Assembly: GCA_947630125.1 (NCBI GenBank)
Contig: CANRGO010000017.1
Location: forward strand, 1 to 35,981
DNA: 35,981 bases
Direction: 5' to 3'
Source of the DNA: an uncultured Lachnospiraceae bacterium
GTDB lineage: Bacteria; Bacillota; Clostridia; Lachnospirales; Lachnospiraceae
Below the pieces are notes generated by a model. The model was not told the origin of the DNA. It saw only the letters and a list, made by a program, of their open reading frames with translations, and made no database searches. The position numbers were made by a program, and so were the translations under genes. Shown piece by piece: positions 18,217 to 27,734 of this stretch (positions within the stretch are counted from its first letter, which is position 1; every line of letters starts with the position of its first letter).

Positions 18217-19887
18217 ATGAAATCAGATATTCAAATTGCCCAGGAGGCAAAGTTACTACCAGTTACAAAAATTGCCGAAAAAATTGGAATTGACTTTGAA
18301 GAATTGGAACTGTATGGTAAATACAAAGCAAAAATATCAGATGAATATCTGAAGAGAATTGAAGATAATGAAAACGGAAAATTGATTCTAGTTACTGCAA
18401 TCAATCCAACTCCAGCTGGTGAAGGGAAGACAACGACTAGTGTTGGATTAGGACAAGCCTTTGGGAAACTTGGGAAAAATGCAATCATCGCTTTACGTGA
18501 ACCTTCTTTGGGACCCTGCTTTGGTATGAAAGGTGGTGCTGCTGGAGGTGGTATGGCTCAAGTTGTTCCAATGGAAGATTTAAACCTTCATTTCACAGGT
18601 GATTTTCATGCCATTACATCTGCAAATAATTTGTTAGCCGCGCTGTTGGATAATCATATCCAACAAGGAAATGAACTGCAAATTGATACGAGACAGATTG
18701 TATGGAAAAGATGCCTGGATATGAATGACAGAGTCCTTAGAAATGTAGTTGTAGGGCTTGGTAATAAAGCAGATGGTGTTGTACGAGAAGATCATTTTGT
18801 AATAACTGTTGCATCTGAAATTATGGCTGTACTATGTCTTGCAGAAAACCTAACGGATTTAAAAGAACGTTTGGGTAATATGGTTGTTGCTTACACGTAT
18901 GACCAAATGCCCGTTTATGCGAAAGATCTAAAAGCAGTTGGAGCAATGGCTGCCTTACTGAAAGATGCTATGAAACCAAATTTAATTCAAACGCTAGAAC
19001 ATACACCAGCGTTAATTCATGGAGGACCATTTGCAAATATTGCACATGGATGCAATTCTATAATTGCAACAAAAACTGCATTAAAAATGTCAGATTATGT
19101 GATAACAGAAGCTGGATTTGGGGCAGATTTAGGAGCAGAGAAATTTTTTGATATAAAATGCAGACAGGGAGATTTGAAACCTGATGCCGTTGTATTGGTG
19201 GCAACAATCCGAGCTTTAAAATACAATGGTGGAGTAGCAAAGGACCAGTTAAATACTGCTAGTCTAGATGCACTCAAGAAAGGTATTTGTAATTTAGAAA
19301 AACATATTGAAAATCTACAAAAGTATCAAGTTCCAGTTATTGTGACCTTAAATGCTTTTGCAACAGATTCCGAAGAAGAAACGGAGTATGTTAAAAAATT
19401 CTGTTTGGAGAGAAATTGTGAATTTGCTTTATCAAAGGTTTGGGAATTTGGTGGAGATGGTGGCATCGAACTTGCGAATAAAGTGTTAGATACATTAGAG
19501 CACAAAAAAAGCGATTTTAAACTGCTTTATTCATCTGAGGAATCACTCCTGTATAAAATTGAAACAATAGCAAAAGAAATCTATGGTGCGGCATCCGTGA
19601 ATTTCCAGGGAAAATCTCTTAAACAAATACAGAAACTCGAAGAAATGGGATTTGGGAAGTTACCAATATGCATGGCAAAAACTCAATACTCTTTATCGGA
19701 CGATGCAACAAAGCTTGGACGACCTGAAAATTTTGAGTTAAATGTAAGAGATGCCTATGTATTAAATGGAGCAGGTTTTGTTGTTGTGCTGACAGGCAGT
19801 GTCATGACGATGCCTGGATTACCTAAAACACCTGCAGCTTATGGAATTGACGTAACACAAGATGGTATCATTAGTGGTTTATTTTAA
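18217..19887 (+). CDS. fhs: Formate-tetrahydrofolate ligase
   Basis: Makes 10-formyl-tetrahydrofolate from formate, ATP and tetrahydrofolate, the entry step for one-carbon units in purine synthesis and, in acetogens, the methyl branch of the Wood-Ljungdahl pathway. The 556-residue length is typical. The ATP-binding loop TPAGEGKTT lies at about 65-73, and the signature [19 protein letters not shown] is complete. The C-terminus [13 protein letters not shown] matches family ends. The start at ATG 18217 follows AGGAG in a 35-base gap after ftsK. It is followed 21 bases later by folD, which uses the product. No folate riboswitch is visible; the gap is too short. Confidence 0.97.
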   Translation: MKSDIQIAQEAKLLPVTKIAEKIGIDFEELELYGKYKAKISDEYLKRIEDNENGKLILVTAINPTPAGEGKTTTSVGLGQAFGKLGKNAIIALREPSLGPCFGMKGGAAGGGMAQVVPMEDLNLHFTGDFHAITSANNLLAALLDNHIQQGNELQIDTRQIVWKRCLDMNDRVLRNVVVGLGNKADGVVREDHFVITVASEIMAVLCLAENLTDLKERLGNMVVAYTYDQMPVYAKDLKAVGAMAALLKDAMKPNLIQTLEHTPALIHGGPFANIAHGCNSIIATKTALKMSDYVITEAGFGADLGAEKFFDIKCRQGDLKPDAVVLVATIRALKYNGGVAKDQLNTASLDALKKGICNLEKHIENLQKYQVPVIVTLNAFATDSEEETEYVKKFCLERNCEFALSKVWEFGGDGGIELANKVLDTLEHKKSDFKLLYSSEESLLYKIETIAKEIYGAASVNFQGKSLKQIQKLEEMGFGKLPICMAKTQYSLSDDATKLGRPENFELNVRDAYVLNGAGFVVVLTGSVMTMPGLPKTPAAYGIDVTQDGIISGLF

Positions 19888-19908
19888 ACGAAGGAAGGCT
19901 AACTTAAC

Positions 19909-20751
19909 ATGGCGAATATCATAGATGGGAAATTAATATCGGATCAGATTAAACAAGAACTAAAAGAAAAAGTAAGTCAATTAAAAAATCAGAATATTGC
20001 AATTCAACTTGCGGTTATTCAGGTTGGTAACGATCCAGCGTCAAGCGTCTATGTTTCTAACAAGAAAAAGGCTTGTGCTTTCGTTGGAATTGACTCTATA
20101 TCTTATGAATTATCCTCTGATACAACAGAAGAAGAACTATTGGAATTAATCTATGAATTAAATGAAAGTTCCTCTGTCAATGGAATCTTAGTACAACTTC
20201 CATTGCCAAAATCCATATCTGAAGAACGAATACTTCTTGCGATAGATCCTAAAAAAGATGTAGACGGTTTTCATCCTTACAATGTTGGTTCTATGTGTAT
20301 TGGCAAGGCTACTTATTTGCCGTGTACTCCTGCAGGTGTGATTCAACTGCTTAAAAGGAGTAATATTGATATAGAGGGTAAAGATTGTGTAATTCTTGGT
20401 AGAAGTAATATTGTTGGGAAACCAATGAGTTTACTAATGTTACAAGAAAATGCAACTGTTACAATTTGTCATTCCAAAACTAAGAACTTAAAAGAGGTCT
20501 GTAAAAAAGCAGATATTTTAATTGTAGCGATTGGAAAACCTAAAATGATTACTGCTGAATATGTAAAAGAAGATGCAGTTGTTATTGATGTAGGTATTCA
20601 TCGAGATGAAAACAATAAATTATGCGGAGATGTAGATTTTGATGCTGTCTTCGCAAGTTGCCAGGCAATTACACCTGTACCAGGTGGCGTTGGACCTATG
20701 ACAATTGCCATGCTTCTTCAAAATTGTATTGATTCAGCATGGAATAAATAG
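19909..20751 (+). CDS. folD: Bifunctional methylenetetrahydrofolate dehydrogenase/cyclohydrolase
   Basis: Interconverts 5,10-methylene-, methenyl- and 10-formyl-tetrahydrofolate using NADP(H) or NAD(H). The 280-residue length is usual. YVSNKKKACAFVGI near residue 49 carries the catalytic Tyr-x3-Lys of the cyclohydrolase site. The dinucleotide-binding segment VILGRSNIVGKPMSLLM and the C-terminal PGGVGPMTIAMLL are both intact. Start ATG 19909 has AAGGAAGG upstream. Its place directly after fhs means that the two enzymes of the formate-to-methylene-folate route are probably made together. Confidence 0.97.
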   Translation: MANIIDGKLISDQIKQELKEKVSQLKNQNIAIQLAVIQVGNDPASSVYVSNKKKACAFVGIDSISYELSSDTTEEELLELIYELNESSSVNGILVQLPLPKSISEERILLAIDPKKDVDGFHPYNVGSMCIGKATYLPCTPAGVIQLLKRSNIDIEGKDCVILGRSNIVGKPMSLLMLQENATVTICHSKTKNLKEVCKKADILIVAIGKPKMITAEYVKEDAVVIDVGIHRDENNKLCGDVDFDAVFASCQAITPVPGGVGPMTIAMLLQNCIDSAWNK

Positions 20752-20766
20752 AAAAGGAAATTGCTT

Positions 20767-22221
20767 ATGCTATGTCCAAAGTGCAAAACTGAAATGAAAG
20801 AAGGCATGTTGTATTGTGAAAATTGTGGCGAAGAAATAAATATCGTTCCAGAATTTGAATCTTCCTTAGAACATGAACTTCAAAAAACATTAAAATCTGT
20901 TGCAAGTGATTTGAAGAATGAAATGAATGAATCTCAAAAAACACAAATTACATCTGAAGAAAATTTTATGGATGATGACCACTTTTTTTCTCGCTTCCTT
21001 TTGAAACTTATGAAGCAAAAACTTTCTCTGTTTATTATGATTGCTTTGTTTTTTTGTATTTGTATCGTGGTTATTTGGTTTTATTCCCTGTCATTACATA
21101 GAAATTCTTTTGAATATCAATACGGACAAGCTCTATATAGTGCAAAAGAAGGAAACTATAAAGATGCCATTGATTATATGAAAAAAGCAATATCTCTAAA
21201 TGAAACAGAATATTCTGCAAAATTATCTCTGGCTGAATATTATGACATTGTGAATAAAGAAGAGGATGCAATTTTAATATTGAATGAATTGATTGATCAG
21301 GATATAAATTTAGAACAAGCATACAAACAATTGATTGCAATCTACGAAGAAAGTAATGATTATGCAATTATAAATCTTTTGTTATTGCAGGAAGAGAATA
21401 CGCAAATAAAAGAATTATATCATGAGTATTTATCCGAAACTCCTGTGTTTAGTGTGAGCGCGGGAACTTACGATGAAGTGGTGGAGTTAAAACTAAGAAG
21501 TAATGATCAGGGCAGTATTCACTACACTTTAGATGGCTCAAAACCAACAATAGATTCTCCGACGTATCAAGAACCATTGATTCTTGAAAATGGTGTGTAT
21601 CGGGTAAATGCCATTTTTGTAAATCAATATCAGGTAGAAAGTGAAATTGAAACCAAAGTATATACCATAGATACCACCGTTCCACATGCTCCTAATGTGA
21701 TAAATCAAGATGGTTCTTACACGGATCCTCAAATGATAGTGGTCGAAATTCCAACGAATGGAGATGTTTTTTATACCGTAGATGGTTCTGAACCTAACAT
21801 GGAAAGTAACCATTATGCATATCCATTTCCAATGCCAATCGGTGCAAATACTTTGAAATTTGTTACCATAAATTATCAAGGCGTAAAAAGTGAAGTAACC
21901 ATTCGAAAGTTTAATTTAACGATGGAAAGAGACATTACACCTGCGCAAGCAGTAAATAGTCTGGTTATGGAATTAACCAATCGAGGCTATTTATTAGACT
22001 ACAATGGTTATGTGGCAGGATTAGAGGGTAGAAATGCATATTTAATGACTTCAGCAATACGAATTGATGGAGAAGATTTCTATTTGATTTATGAAAAGTA
22101 CGAAGATGTGGATGGTAGCATGACTGAAACTGGTAATATTTTTGCGGTAAATACCATAACAAATGAATTTTATAAGTATAATTTAAAAGCAAATGGCAAT
22201 TATTGGATCACTCCATTTTAA
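20767..22221 (+). CDS. Zinc-ribbon, TPR and chitobiase-C-like membrane protein
   Basis: Start ATG 20767 is supported by AAGGA at 20754-20758; the TTG at 20761 is less likely. The 484-residue protein begins with a zinc ribbon (Cys 3, 6, 17 and 20) and a charged linker. One membrane helix at about 87-107 leads to TPR-like helices at 116-210. Two CHB_HEX_C_1-type beta domains follow at about 226-302 and 307-384, each with a YT(L/V)DGS.P motif. The last 100 residues are a separate unknown domain. The zinc ribbon should be cytoplasmic and the rest outside. No enzyme motif is seen, so a sensor, scaffold or envelope-binding role is plausible but unproven. It follows folD by 15 bases. Confidence 0.82.
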   Translation: MLCPKCKTEMKEGMLYCENCGEEINIVPEFESSLEHELQKTLKSVASDLKNEMNESQKTQITSEENFMDDDHFFSRFLLKLMKQKLSLFIMIALFFCICIVVIWFYSLSLHRNSFEYQYGQALYSAKEGNYKDAIDYMKKAISLNETEYSAKLSLAEYYDIVNKEEDAILILNELIDQDINLEQAYKQLIAIYEESNDYAIINLLLLQEENTQIKELYHEYLSETPVFSVSAGTYDEVVELKLRSNDQGSIHYTLDGSKPTIDSPTYQEPLILENGVYRVNAIFVNQYQVESEIETKVYTIDTTVPHAPNVINQDGSYTDPQMIVVEIPTNGDVFYTVDGSEPNMESNHYAYPFPMPIGANTLKFVTINYQGVKSEVTIRKFNLTMERDITPAQAVNSLVMELTNRGYLLDYNGYVAGLEGRNAYLMTSAIRIDGEDFYLIYEKYEDVDGSMTETGNIFAVNTITNEFYKYNLKANGNYWITPF

Positions 22222-22240
22222 ATGAAAAAAATGTTTATTC

Positions 22241-22269
22241 TTGCATTTTCAGGAGATATGTTTTACTAT
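22241..22269 (+). promoter_or_regulatory. Possible promoter of the nfnAB genes
   Basis: TTGCAT at 22241-22246 and TACTAT at 22264-22269 are 17 bases apart, each with four or five matches to consensus. The 120-base gap holds no other clear signal; no Rex-like palindrome was seen. Confidence 0.4.
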
Positions 22270-22341
22270 TTTAAATGAATATTTATACGAGTTTTGGAAT
22301 AAATATAAAACAGAATGGCCGAATGGCAGACAGGAGTCAAA

Positions 22342-23232
22342 ATGTACAAAATACTAAAAGCGGAAGAATTAACAAAAAGCATTTACTTGATGGAAGTAAA
22401 GGCTAAAAGGGTTGCTAAATCATGCCAGCCAGGACAGTTTATTATTGTTCGCGTGGATGAAAAGGGAGAACGTATTCCACTGACAATTTGTGATTACGAC
22501 AGAGAAAAGGGAACTGTAACCATCGTCTATATGGCGATTGGTAGTGGTACATTAAAAATGTCAGAATTAAAGGTTGGAGATAGCTTTTATGATTTTGTTG
22601 GGCCTCTTGGATGTCCTTCAGAATTAATTCATGAAGATATGGATACTTTAAAGAAAAAAAATATAATCTTTATTGCTGGCGGAGTTGGAACAGCACCAGT
22701 TTATCCTCAGGTAAAATGGCTTCATGAACATGGAATTGCTGCAGATGTAATTGTAGGTGCAAAAAATAAAGACTTATTAATTTTAGAAGAACAAATGAAA
22801 GCGGTAAGTGGTAATCTCTATATCACTACAGATGATGGCTCTTACGGAAGAAGTGGAATGGTTACACAGACCTTACGTGATTTAGTAGAAAAAGAAGGTA
22901 AGAAATATGATTTATGTGTAGCAATTGGACCCATGATTATGATGAAATTTGTTAGTCAGTTAACCAAAGAATTAGAAATTCCAACCATAGTTTCATTAAA
23001 TCCAATCATGGTAGATGGAACAGGAATGTGTGGAGCCTGCCGAGTTACGGTTGGCGGTAAAGTTAAGTTTGCCTGTGTAGATGGACCAGAATTTGATGGG
23101 CATCTCGTAAATTTTGATGAAGCAATGAAACGCCAGCAAATGTATAAAACCGTGGAAGGAAAGGCTTTATTAAAATCAAAAGAAGGCGATACGCATCATG
23201 GTGGATGTGGTAACTGTGGAGGTGACAATTAA
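22342..23232 (+). CDS. nfnA: NADH-dependent reduced ferredoxin:NADP+ oxidoreductase, subunit A (NfnA)
   Basis: The FAD/NAD(H)-binding, 2Fe-2S subunit of the flavin-based bifurcating transhydrogenase, which couples NADH and reduced ferredoxin to NADP+ reduction. Start ATG 22342 has AGGAG at 22332-22336. The 296-residue protein has the flavin motif RIPLTICDYD, the nucleotide motif IAGGVGTAPVYPQ and a C-terminal 2Fe-2S loop with cysteines in GMCGACRVT plus a later FACVDGPEFDGH. The Cys-rich tail CGNCGGDN is short and could bind metal. The same fold occurs in PyrK and sulfide dehydrogenase subunits, but the adjoining GltD-like gene makes NfnA the best call. Confidence 0.88.
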   Translation: MYKILKAEELTKSIYLMEVKAKRVAKSCQPGQFIIVRVDEKGERIPLTICDYDREKGTVTIVYMAIGSGTLKMSELKVGDSFYDFVGPLGCPSELIHEDMDTLKKKNIIFIAGGVGTAPVYPQVKWLHEHGIAADVIVGAKNKDLLILEEQMKAVSGNLYITTDDGSYGRSGMVTQTLRDLVEKEGKKYDLCVAIGPMIMMKFVSQLTKELEIPTIVSLNPIMVDGTGMCGACRVTVGGKVKFACVDGPEFDGHLVNFDEAMKRQQMYKTVEGKALLKSKEGDTHHGGCGNCGGDN

Positions 23233-24617
23233 TGGATGTTTTAAAGAAAGTACCAGTACGTGAACAAAATCCAAAGGTTAGAGCTACTAATTTTGAAGAA
23301 GTTTGCTTTGGTTATAATTTAGAAGAAGCTATGGAAGAGGCTGAACGCTGCATTAATTGTAAAAATGCAAAATGTATCATTGGATGCCCTGTTTCCATTG
23401 ATATCCCCAAATTTATTCAAGAAGTGAAGGCAGGAAATGTAATCGATGCATACCAGACAATTAGCAATTCTTCCGCGTTGCCTGCTGTATGTGGAAGAGT
23501 ATGTCCGCAAGAAAGTCAGTGTGAAGGAAATTGTATTCGTGGAATTAAGGGAGAACCTGTTTCCATTGGTAAGTTAGAACGTTTTGTAGCAGATTGGGCA
23601 ATGGAAAATGGACTAAAACCAAAAGGCGCTGAAGTCAAACTAGGGAAAAAAGTTGCTGTGGTAGGCGCAGGTCCAGCGGGCCTTACTTGTGCTGGTGATT
23701 TAGCAAAACTTGGATATGATGTCACTATTTTTGAGGCTCTACATGAGCCAGGTGGTGTGTTGGTGTATGGTATACCAGAATTTCGTTTACCAAAAGAAAA
23801 GATAGTAAAAAAAGAAATTGAAAATGTTTTAAGCCTTGGAGTTGAAATTGAACGAAATGTTGTTGTTGGAAAATCAGTAACAATAGATGAATTAATGGAA
23901 GAAGAAGGCTATGAAGCTGTGTTTATTGGTTCTGGTGCGGGACTTCCTAAATTTATGGGAATTGAAGGCGAAAATTTAAATGGAGTATTTTCAGCCAATG
24001 AATATCTTACCAGAAGTAATCTTATGAAGGCGTATCAGGAACACTCCACAACACCTATCATGAAAAGTAAAAAAGTTGCGGTTGTTGGTGGTGGAAATGT
24101 TGCGATGGACGCTGCAAGAACAGCGCTTAGATTAGGTGCCGAAGTACATATCGTGTATAGAAGAAGTGAACAGGAACTTCCAGCCAGAGTGGAAGAAGTG
24201 CATCATGCAAAAGAAGAAGGTATTATTTTCGACTTGCTTACCAATCCGATAGAAATATTAGGTAATTCAGACAGTTGGGTTACTGGTATAAAATGTGTAA
24301 AAATGGAACTTGGAGAACCAGATGCATCCGGTAGAAGAAGACCTGTAGAGGTCCGTGATTCCGAATTTGTAATAGAAGTTGACACAGTTATTATGAGTCT
24401 TGGTACCTCTCCTAATCCTCTGATTTCTTCTACAACAGATGGTCTTGATGTTAACAAATATCAATGTATCATAGCAAATGAGGAAACTGGTGAAACCACA
24501 AAAAAAGGAGTTTTTGCTGGCGGAGATGCAGTGACTGGAGCAGCTACCGTTATACTTGCTATGGGAGCTGGTAAAGCAGCCGCAAAAGGAATTCATGAGT
24601 ATCTATCAAATCAATAA
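23232..24617 (+). CDS. nfnB: NADH-dependent reduced ferredoxin:NADP+ oxidoreductase, subunit B (NfnB)
   Basis: The GltD-like NADPH-binding subunit. Its start overlaps the nfnA stop in TAATG, so translation is coupled. The 461-residue protein has an N-terminal ferredoxin-like region with CINCKNAKC.IGCP and VCGRVCPQESQCEGNC for two [4Fe-4S] clusters. The FAD-binding GAGPAGLTCAGDL, the NADP-binding VVGGGNVAMDAARTALRLG and the flavin-contacting GVFAGGDAVTGAATVI follow in order. As glutamate synthase small subunits share this fold, the evidence for NfnB is the coupled nfnA and the absence of a large gltB here. Confidence 0.9.
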   Translation: MDVLKKVPVREQNPKVRATNFEEVCFGYNLEEAMEEAERCINCKNAKCIIGCPVSIDIPKFIQEVKAGNVIDAYQTISNSSALPAVCGRVCPQESQCEGNCIRGIKGEPVSIGKLERFVADWAMENGLKPKGAEVKLGKKVAVVGAGPAGLTCAGDLAKLGYDVTIFEALHEPGGVLVYGIPEFRLPKEKIVKKEIENVLSLGVEIERNVVVGKSVTIDELMEEEGYEAVFIGSGAGLPKFMGIEGENLNGVFSANEYLTRSNLMKAYQEHSTTPIMKSKKVAVVGGGNVAMDAARTALRLGAEVHIVYRRSEQELPARVEEVHHAKEEGIIFDLLTNPIEILGNSDSWVTGIKCVKMELGEPDASGRRRPVEVRDSEFVIEVDTVIMSLGTSPNPLISSTTDGLDVNKYQCIIANEETGETTKKGVFAGGDAVTGAATVILAMGAGKAAAKGIHEYLSNQ

Positions 24618-24635
24618 TCAGAAAAAGGAGTAATT

Positions 24636-24938
24636 ATGATACGACATATTGTTGCCTGGAATATAAATGCAGAAATACCAGAACTTGAAAAAACTGATGT
24701 TTTAGAAACTTTAAAACATGAGTTGGAAGGACTACGTGATAAGATTTCAGAAATAAAGGAGATAGCTGTAACGATTGATCTTTTGAACTCAAGTAATAGA
24801 GAAATTATGTTATCAACAACATTTCAAACAGTAGAAGATTTAAACATTTATCAGAATCATCCTGATCATTTAAAAGTTGCAGCATATATAAGGCAAGTAA
24901 CCTGTGATCGCGTATGTCTTGACTACATAAGCGAATAA
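24636..24938 (+). CDS. Dabb (stress-response alpha/beta barrel) family protein
   Basis: At 100 residues it is one Dabb domain: it starts IRHIVAWNI and has a central beta strand and a helix ending in IYQNHPDHLKVAAYI, the usual QxHPxH segment, before the final strand VCLDYI. Such proteins form dimeric ferredoxin-like barrels. Some are enzymes for plant or antibiotic polyketides, but most bacterial members have no known substrate. The start at ATG 24636 follows AAAGGAG. It is 18 bases after nfnB and shares its terminator, so it is probably the third gene of that operon. Confidence 0.85.
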   Translation: MIRHIVAWNINAEIPELEKTDVLETLKHELEGLRDKISEIKEIAVTIDLLNSSNREIMLSTTFQTVEDLNIYQNHPDHLKVAAYIRQVTCDRVCLDYISE

Positions 24939-24967
24939 CTTACATCGGACTATCTGTTTTTTGATTC

Positions 24968-25003
24968 AAAGAAGCAAGAATTTATTCTTGCTTCTTTATT
25001 TAT
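24968..25003 (+). terminator. Strong Rho-independent terminator
   Basis: AAAGAAGCAAGAA at 24968-24980 pairs perfectly over 13 bases with TTCTTGCTTCTTT at 24985-24997 around a TTTA loop, followed by ATTTATTT. It closes the nfnAB/Dabb transcript. Confidence 0.92.
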
Positions 25004-25031
25004 TTACAATTTATGTTACAATAGTTATATT
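25003..25031 (+). promoter_or_regulatory. Sigma-A type promoter before the zinc-ribbon membrane protein
   Basis: TTTACA at 25003-25008 and TATATT at 25026-25031 are spaced by 17 bases, directly after the terminator. It would drive the long run of genes that starts at 25062. Confidence 0.6.
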
Positions 25032-25061
25032 ATTTATTTCTACATACTAGGAGGAACGAAA

Positions 25062-25898
25062 ATGGCATGGTGTCCTAACTGCAAAAACGAATACAAAGAA
25101 GGTATTAATCGTTGTCTTGATTGTGATTGTGACTTGATTGAGCACTTGGAAGACATGGAAAGAGTTTATATCCTCGAAGGGGAAGAAAGCCAACTTACAA
25201 GGTGTAATAAATTTCTAATATACAACAAATTGAATTCTGGGAAAGTTGAGCAATCAAACGAAGAAGATGGATATCGCTTATCCGTTATCCCAGAAGATGA
25301 GATAAAAGCGACCAAAATACTTACAATTTTTTTACAACAAGAAGCATTAAATCATGAATCAGAAACCTATGAATTGCAAGAAGATCAAAAAGAAGATCGT
25401 AGTATTCAAACAGAAGTTTTAAAAAAGGAATCTGGCCTTTATGAAAAAAGTACTGTGAAAGCAAAAGAATATGAATCAACTGCATATTTACTCATTGTTT
25501 TAGGTTTTGTAGGTATGGTTGTGATGTTGCTTGGATATCTAGATTACCTTTCTCTACCGTTTTCAAATCTTTCATACATTGCACTTGGTATCTTTTTTTT
25601 ATTGTTTCTTCTTTTTGGCATACAATCTCTTTCCTCTTCAAAAAGATTAAAGGAAAAAGGAACAACGGAAGAACGATTAGAAGAAGAGCTTAAGAATTAT
25701 TTAAAAGCTGAGTACAATAAAGATTATTTAGAAGAAAAGGTTCAGAATAGTCTTGGAGAGCATACTGCTTCTGAAGAAATTTTATATTTTAAACGTATAG
25801 AAATCATGAGAGAAGATGTTTTGTTACGATATCCCACAATGGATGAATCTTTTCTTGATGCAATCCTTGATGAGCATTATCAGGAGTTATATGAATGA
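25062..25898 (+). CDS. Zinc-ribbon membrane protein with a DUF2007-like segment
   Basis: Start ATG 25062 has AGGAGG at 25049-25054. The 278-residue protein opens with a zinc ribbon, [24 protein letters not shown] segment (about 30-105) then resembles DUF2007-type signal-transducing domains, ending in [12 protein letters not shown]. Two membrane helices at about 141-165 and 170-192 are followed by a charged helical tail of about 80 residues. The function is not known; the layout suggests a membrane-tethered binding or sensing protein. Its stop overlaps the rlmH start (ATGA), so the two are translationally coupled, though no functional tie is obvious. Confidence 0.8.
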   Translation: MAWCPNCKNEYKEGINRCLDCDCDLIEHLEDMERVYILEGEESQLTRCNKFLIYNKLNSGKVEQSNEEDGYRLSVIPEDEIKATKILTIFLQQEALNHESETYELQEDQKEDRSIQTEVLKKESGLYEKSTVKAKEYESTAYLLIVLGFVGMVVMLLGYLDYLSLPFSNLSYIALGIFFLLFLLFGIQSLSSSKRLKEKGTTEERLEEELKNYLKAEYNKDYLEEKVQNSLGEHTASEEILYFKRIEIMREDVLLRYPTMDESFLDAILDEHYQELYE

Positions 25899-26374
25899 AA
25901 ATAACCATTATTACAGTTGGAAAACTGAAAGAAACGTATTGGAAGGATGCTATAAGCGAATATGAGAAAAGATTAAGTCGCTATTGTAACTTCCAAATTA
26001 TTGAGGTTTCTGATGAAAAGACTACCGAGCAACCCAGTTTCCAGGAAGCAGATATCATAAAAGAAAAAGAAGCAAATCGTATATTAAAAGCATTGAAAGA
26101 TGATATGTTTGTGATAACATTAGAAATTAGTGGCAAACAACTTAGCAGTGAAGAATTTGCAGACAAAATACAAAACCTTCAAATTAGAGGGACTTCACAT
26201 ATTTGTTTTATTATTGGGGGCTCTCTTGGTTTGCATCAAATAGTGCTTAATAAATCAAATTATGCTTTGAGTTTTTCCAATATGACATTTCCCCATCAAC
26301 TTATGAGGGTAGTATTAATAGAACAAGTTTATAGATGTTTTCGCATTATAAATCATGAACCTTATCATAAATAA
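25895..26374 (+). CDS. rlmH: 23S rRNA pseudouridine-1915 N3-methyltransferase
   Basis: SPOUT-class methyltransferase that modifies pseudouridine 1915 in helix 69 of 23S rRNA on assembled 70S ribosomes. The 159-residue length is exact for the family. Motifs for S-adenosylmethionine binding in the trefoil knot are present: [30 protein letters not shown] and the terminal EPYHK. The start at ATG 25895 lies inside the upstream stop (ATGA). Confidence 0.96.
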   Translation: MKITIITVGKLKETYWKDAISEYEKRLSRYCNFQIIEVSDEKTTEQPSFQEADIIKEKEANRILKALKDDMFVITLEISGKQLSSEEFADKIQNLQIRGTSHICFIIGGSLGLHQIVLNKSNYALSFSNMTFPHQLMRVVLIEQVYRCFRIINHEPYHK

Positions 26375-26397
26375 TATAAGAATATAGAGGTAATCCT

Positions 26398-27705
26398 ATG
26401 AGAATGTATGATTTGATTATAAAAAAGAGAAATGGACTTACACTGTCCAATGAAGAAATTAATTTTATGATTGAAGGTTATCAGAACAATGAAATACCTG
26501 ATTATCAAATGTCTGCCATGATGATGGCTATTTATTTCAAAGGAATGAATGCGGATGAAACCTTAGCGTTAACAATGGCTATGGTAAATAGTGGTGAGAT
26601 ACTGGACTTGTCTGATATCGATGGGATAAAAGTAGATAAACACAGCACAGGAGGAGTGGGTGACAAAACAAGTTTAACCTTAACTCCTATGGTAGCAGCC
26701 TGTGGTATTAAAGTTGCAAAAATGAGCGGTCGTGGGCTTGGACATACCGGGGGCACCATCGATAAATTAGAAAGTTTTGAAGGTTTTTCTACTGATATGA
26801 CCAGTGAAAAGTTCTATACACAAATTGAAGAAGTTGGAATCGCTATCATGGGACAGACGAAAGATTTAGCACCTGTGGATAAAAAACTCTATGCACTAAG
26901 AGATGTAACAGCAACGGTTGATAACCTGTCTCTGATAGCAGCGTCCATAATGAGTAAAAAAATAGCTGCAGGAGCTGATGCCATCTGTCTAGATGTTAAA
27001 ACCGGAAGCGGTGCCTTTATGAAAGATGAAAAAGATGCTTATAAATTGGCGAAGGAAATGGTTGACATTGGAACTGGAGCTGGAAGAAAAACAATTGCTG
27101 TCATTACAGATATGGATCAACCTTTAGGAAATAATGTTGGAAATGCCTTAGAGGTGAAAGAAGCAATTGAAACCTTACAGGGTCATGGTCCAAAAGATTT
27201 TGAAGAGTTATGCCTAACCCTTGGATCTTATATGTTAATACTGGGAGAAAAGGCAAATTCCATTAAAGAAGCAAGACAAATGCTTTTGGATGTTATTGAG
27301 AATGGGTCAGCTCTTGCTAAATTTGCTGAATTTATTGAAGCTCAGGGTGGAGATAAATGTGCCGTTTTTCATATGGATTTATTACCAAAAGCACAATATG
27401 AGATTCCAGTATTAAGTGAAAAATCTGGATTTGTTTCAAAAATTGCTTGTGATGAAATTGGTATTTGTTCTTTGATTTTAGGAGGCGGAAGAGAAACAAA
27501 GGAAAGTGTTATTGATTTAGCGGTTGGAATTAAACTACTAAAGAAAAAGGGAGATTATGTGAAACAAGGAGAACCTCTTTGCATCATACATGGTAATGAT
27601 ATGGAGAAAATTAAACTTGCAAAAGACCGATTTTTAAAAGCGTATGATTTTTCCGAAACTGAAATAGCTCCTACACAATTTATCAAAGCCGTTTTAGAAG
27701 CATAG
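26398..27705 (+). CDS. pdp: Pyrimidine-nucleoside (thymidine) phosphorylase
   Basis: Cleaves uridine, deoxyuridine or thymidine with phosphate to the base and (deoxy)ribose-1-phosphate, for nucleoside salvage. The 435-residue length fits the NP-II family. The signature DKHSTGGVGDKTSLTLTPMV lies at about 81-100, followed by SGRGLGHTGGTIDKLE. KTGSGAFM marks the phosphate site, and the C-terminal biotin-like domain is intact. The start at ATG 26398 has GAGG at 26387-26390; ATG 26404 is a near alternative. The gene sits 23 bases after rlmH. Whether it prefers uridine or thymidine cannot be read from the sequence, so pdp and deoA are both acceptable names. Confidence 0.94.
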   Translation: MRMYDLIIKKRNGLTLSNEEINFMIEGYQNNEIPDYQMSAMMMAIYFKGMNADETLALTMAMVNSGEILDLSDIDGIKVDKHSTGGVGDKTSLTLTPMVAACGIKVAKMSGRGLGHTGGTIDKLESFEGFSTDMTSEKFYTQIEEVGIAIMGQTKDLAPVDKKLYALRDVTATVDNLSLIAASIMSKKIAAGADAICLDVKTGSGAFMKDEKDAYKLAKEMVDIGTGAGRKTIAVITDMDQPLGNNVGNALEVKEAIETLQGHGPKDFEELCLTLGSYMLILGEKANSIKEARQMLLDVIENGSALAKFAEFIEAQGGDKCAVFHMDLLPKAQYEIPVLSEKSGFVSKIACDEIGICSLILGGGRETKESVIDLAVGIKLLKKKGDYVKQGEPLCIIHGNDMEKIKLAKDRFLKAYDFSETEIAPTQFIKAVLEA

Positions 27706-27734
27706 AAATTCAGAAAGTTAGTAGGAAACAAATT

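Noticed and set aside
22222-22278. An 18-codon frame before nfnA (MKKMFILAF...)
   Set aside because: It abuts the upstream stop with no clear ribosome site, and the region fits an A/T-rich promoter spacer better than a peptide gene.
22222-22341. Possible Rex operator before nfnA
   Set aside because: I found no TTGT...ACAA-type palindrome in this gap, so I do not claim Rex control of nfnAB.
23232-24617. Glutamate synthase small subunit
   Set aside because: The fold is shared, but the coupled nfnA gene upstream and the lack of a large subunit gene favour NfnB.
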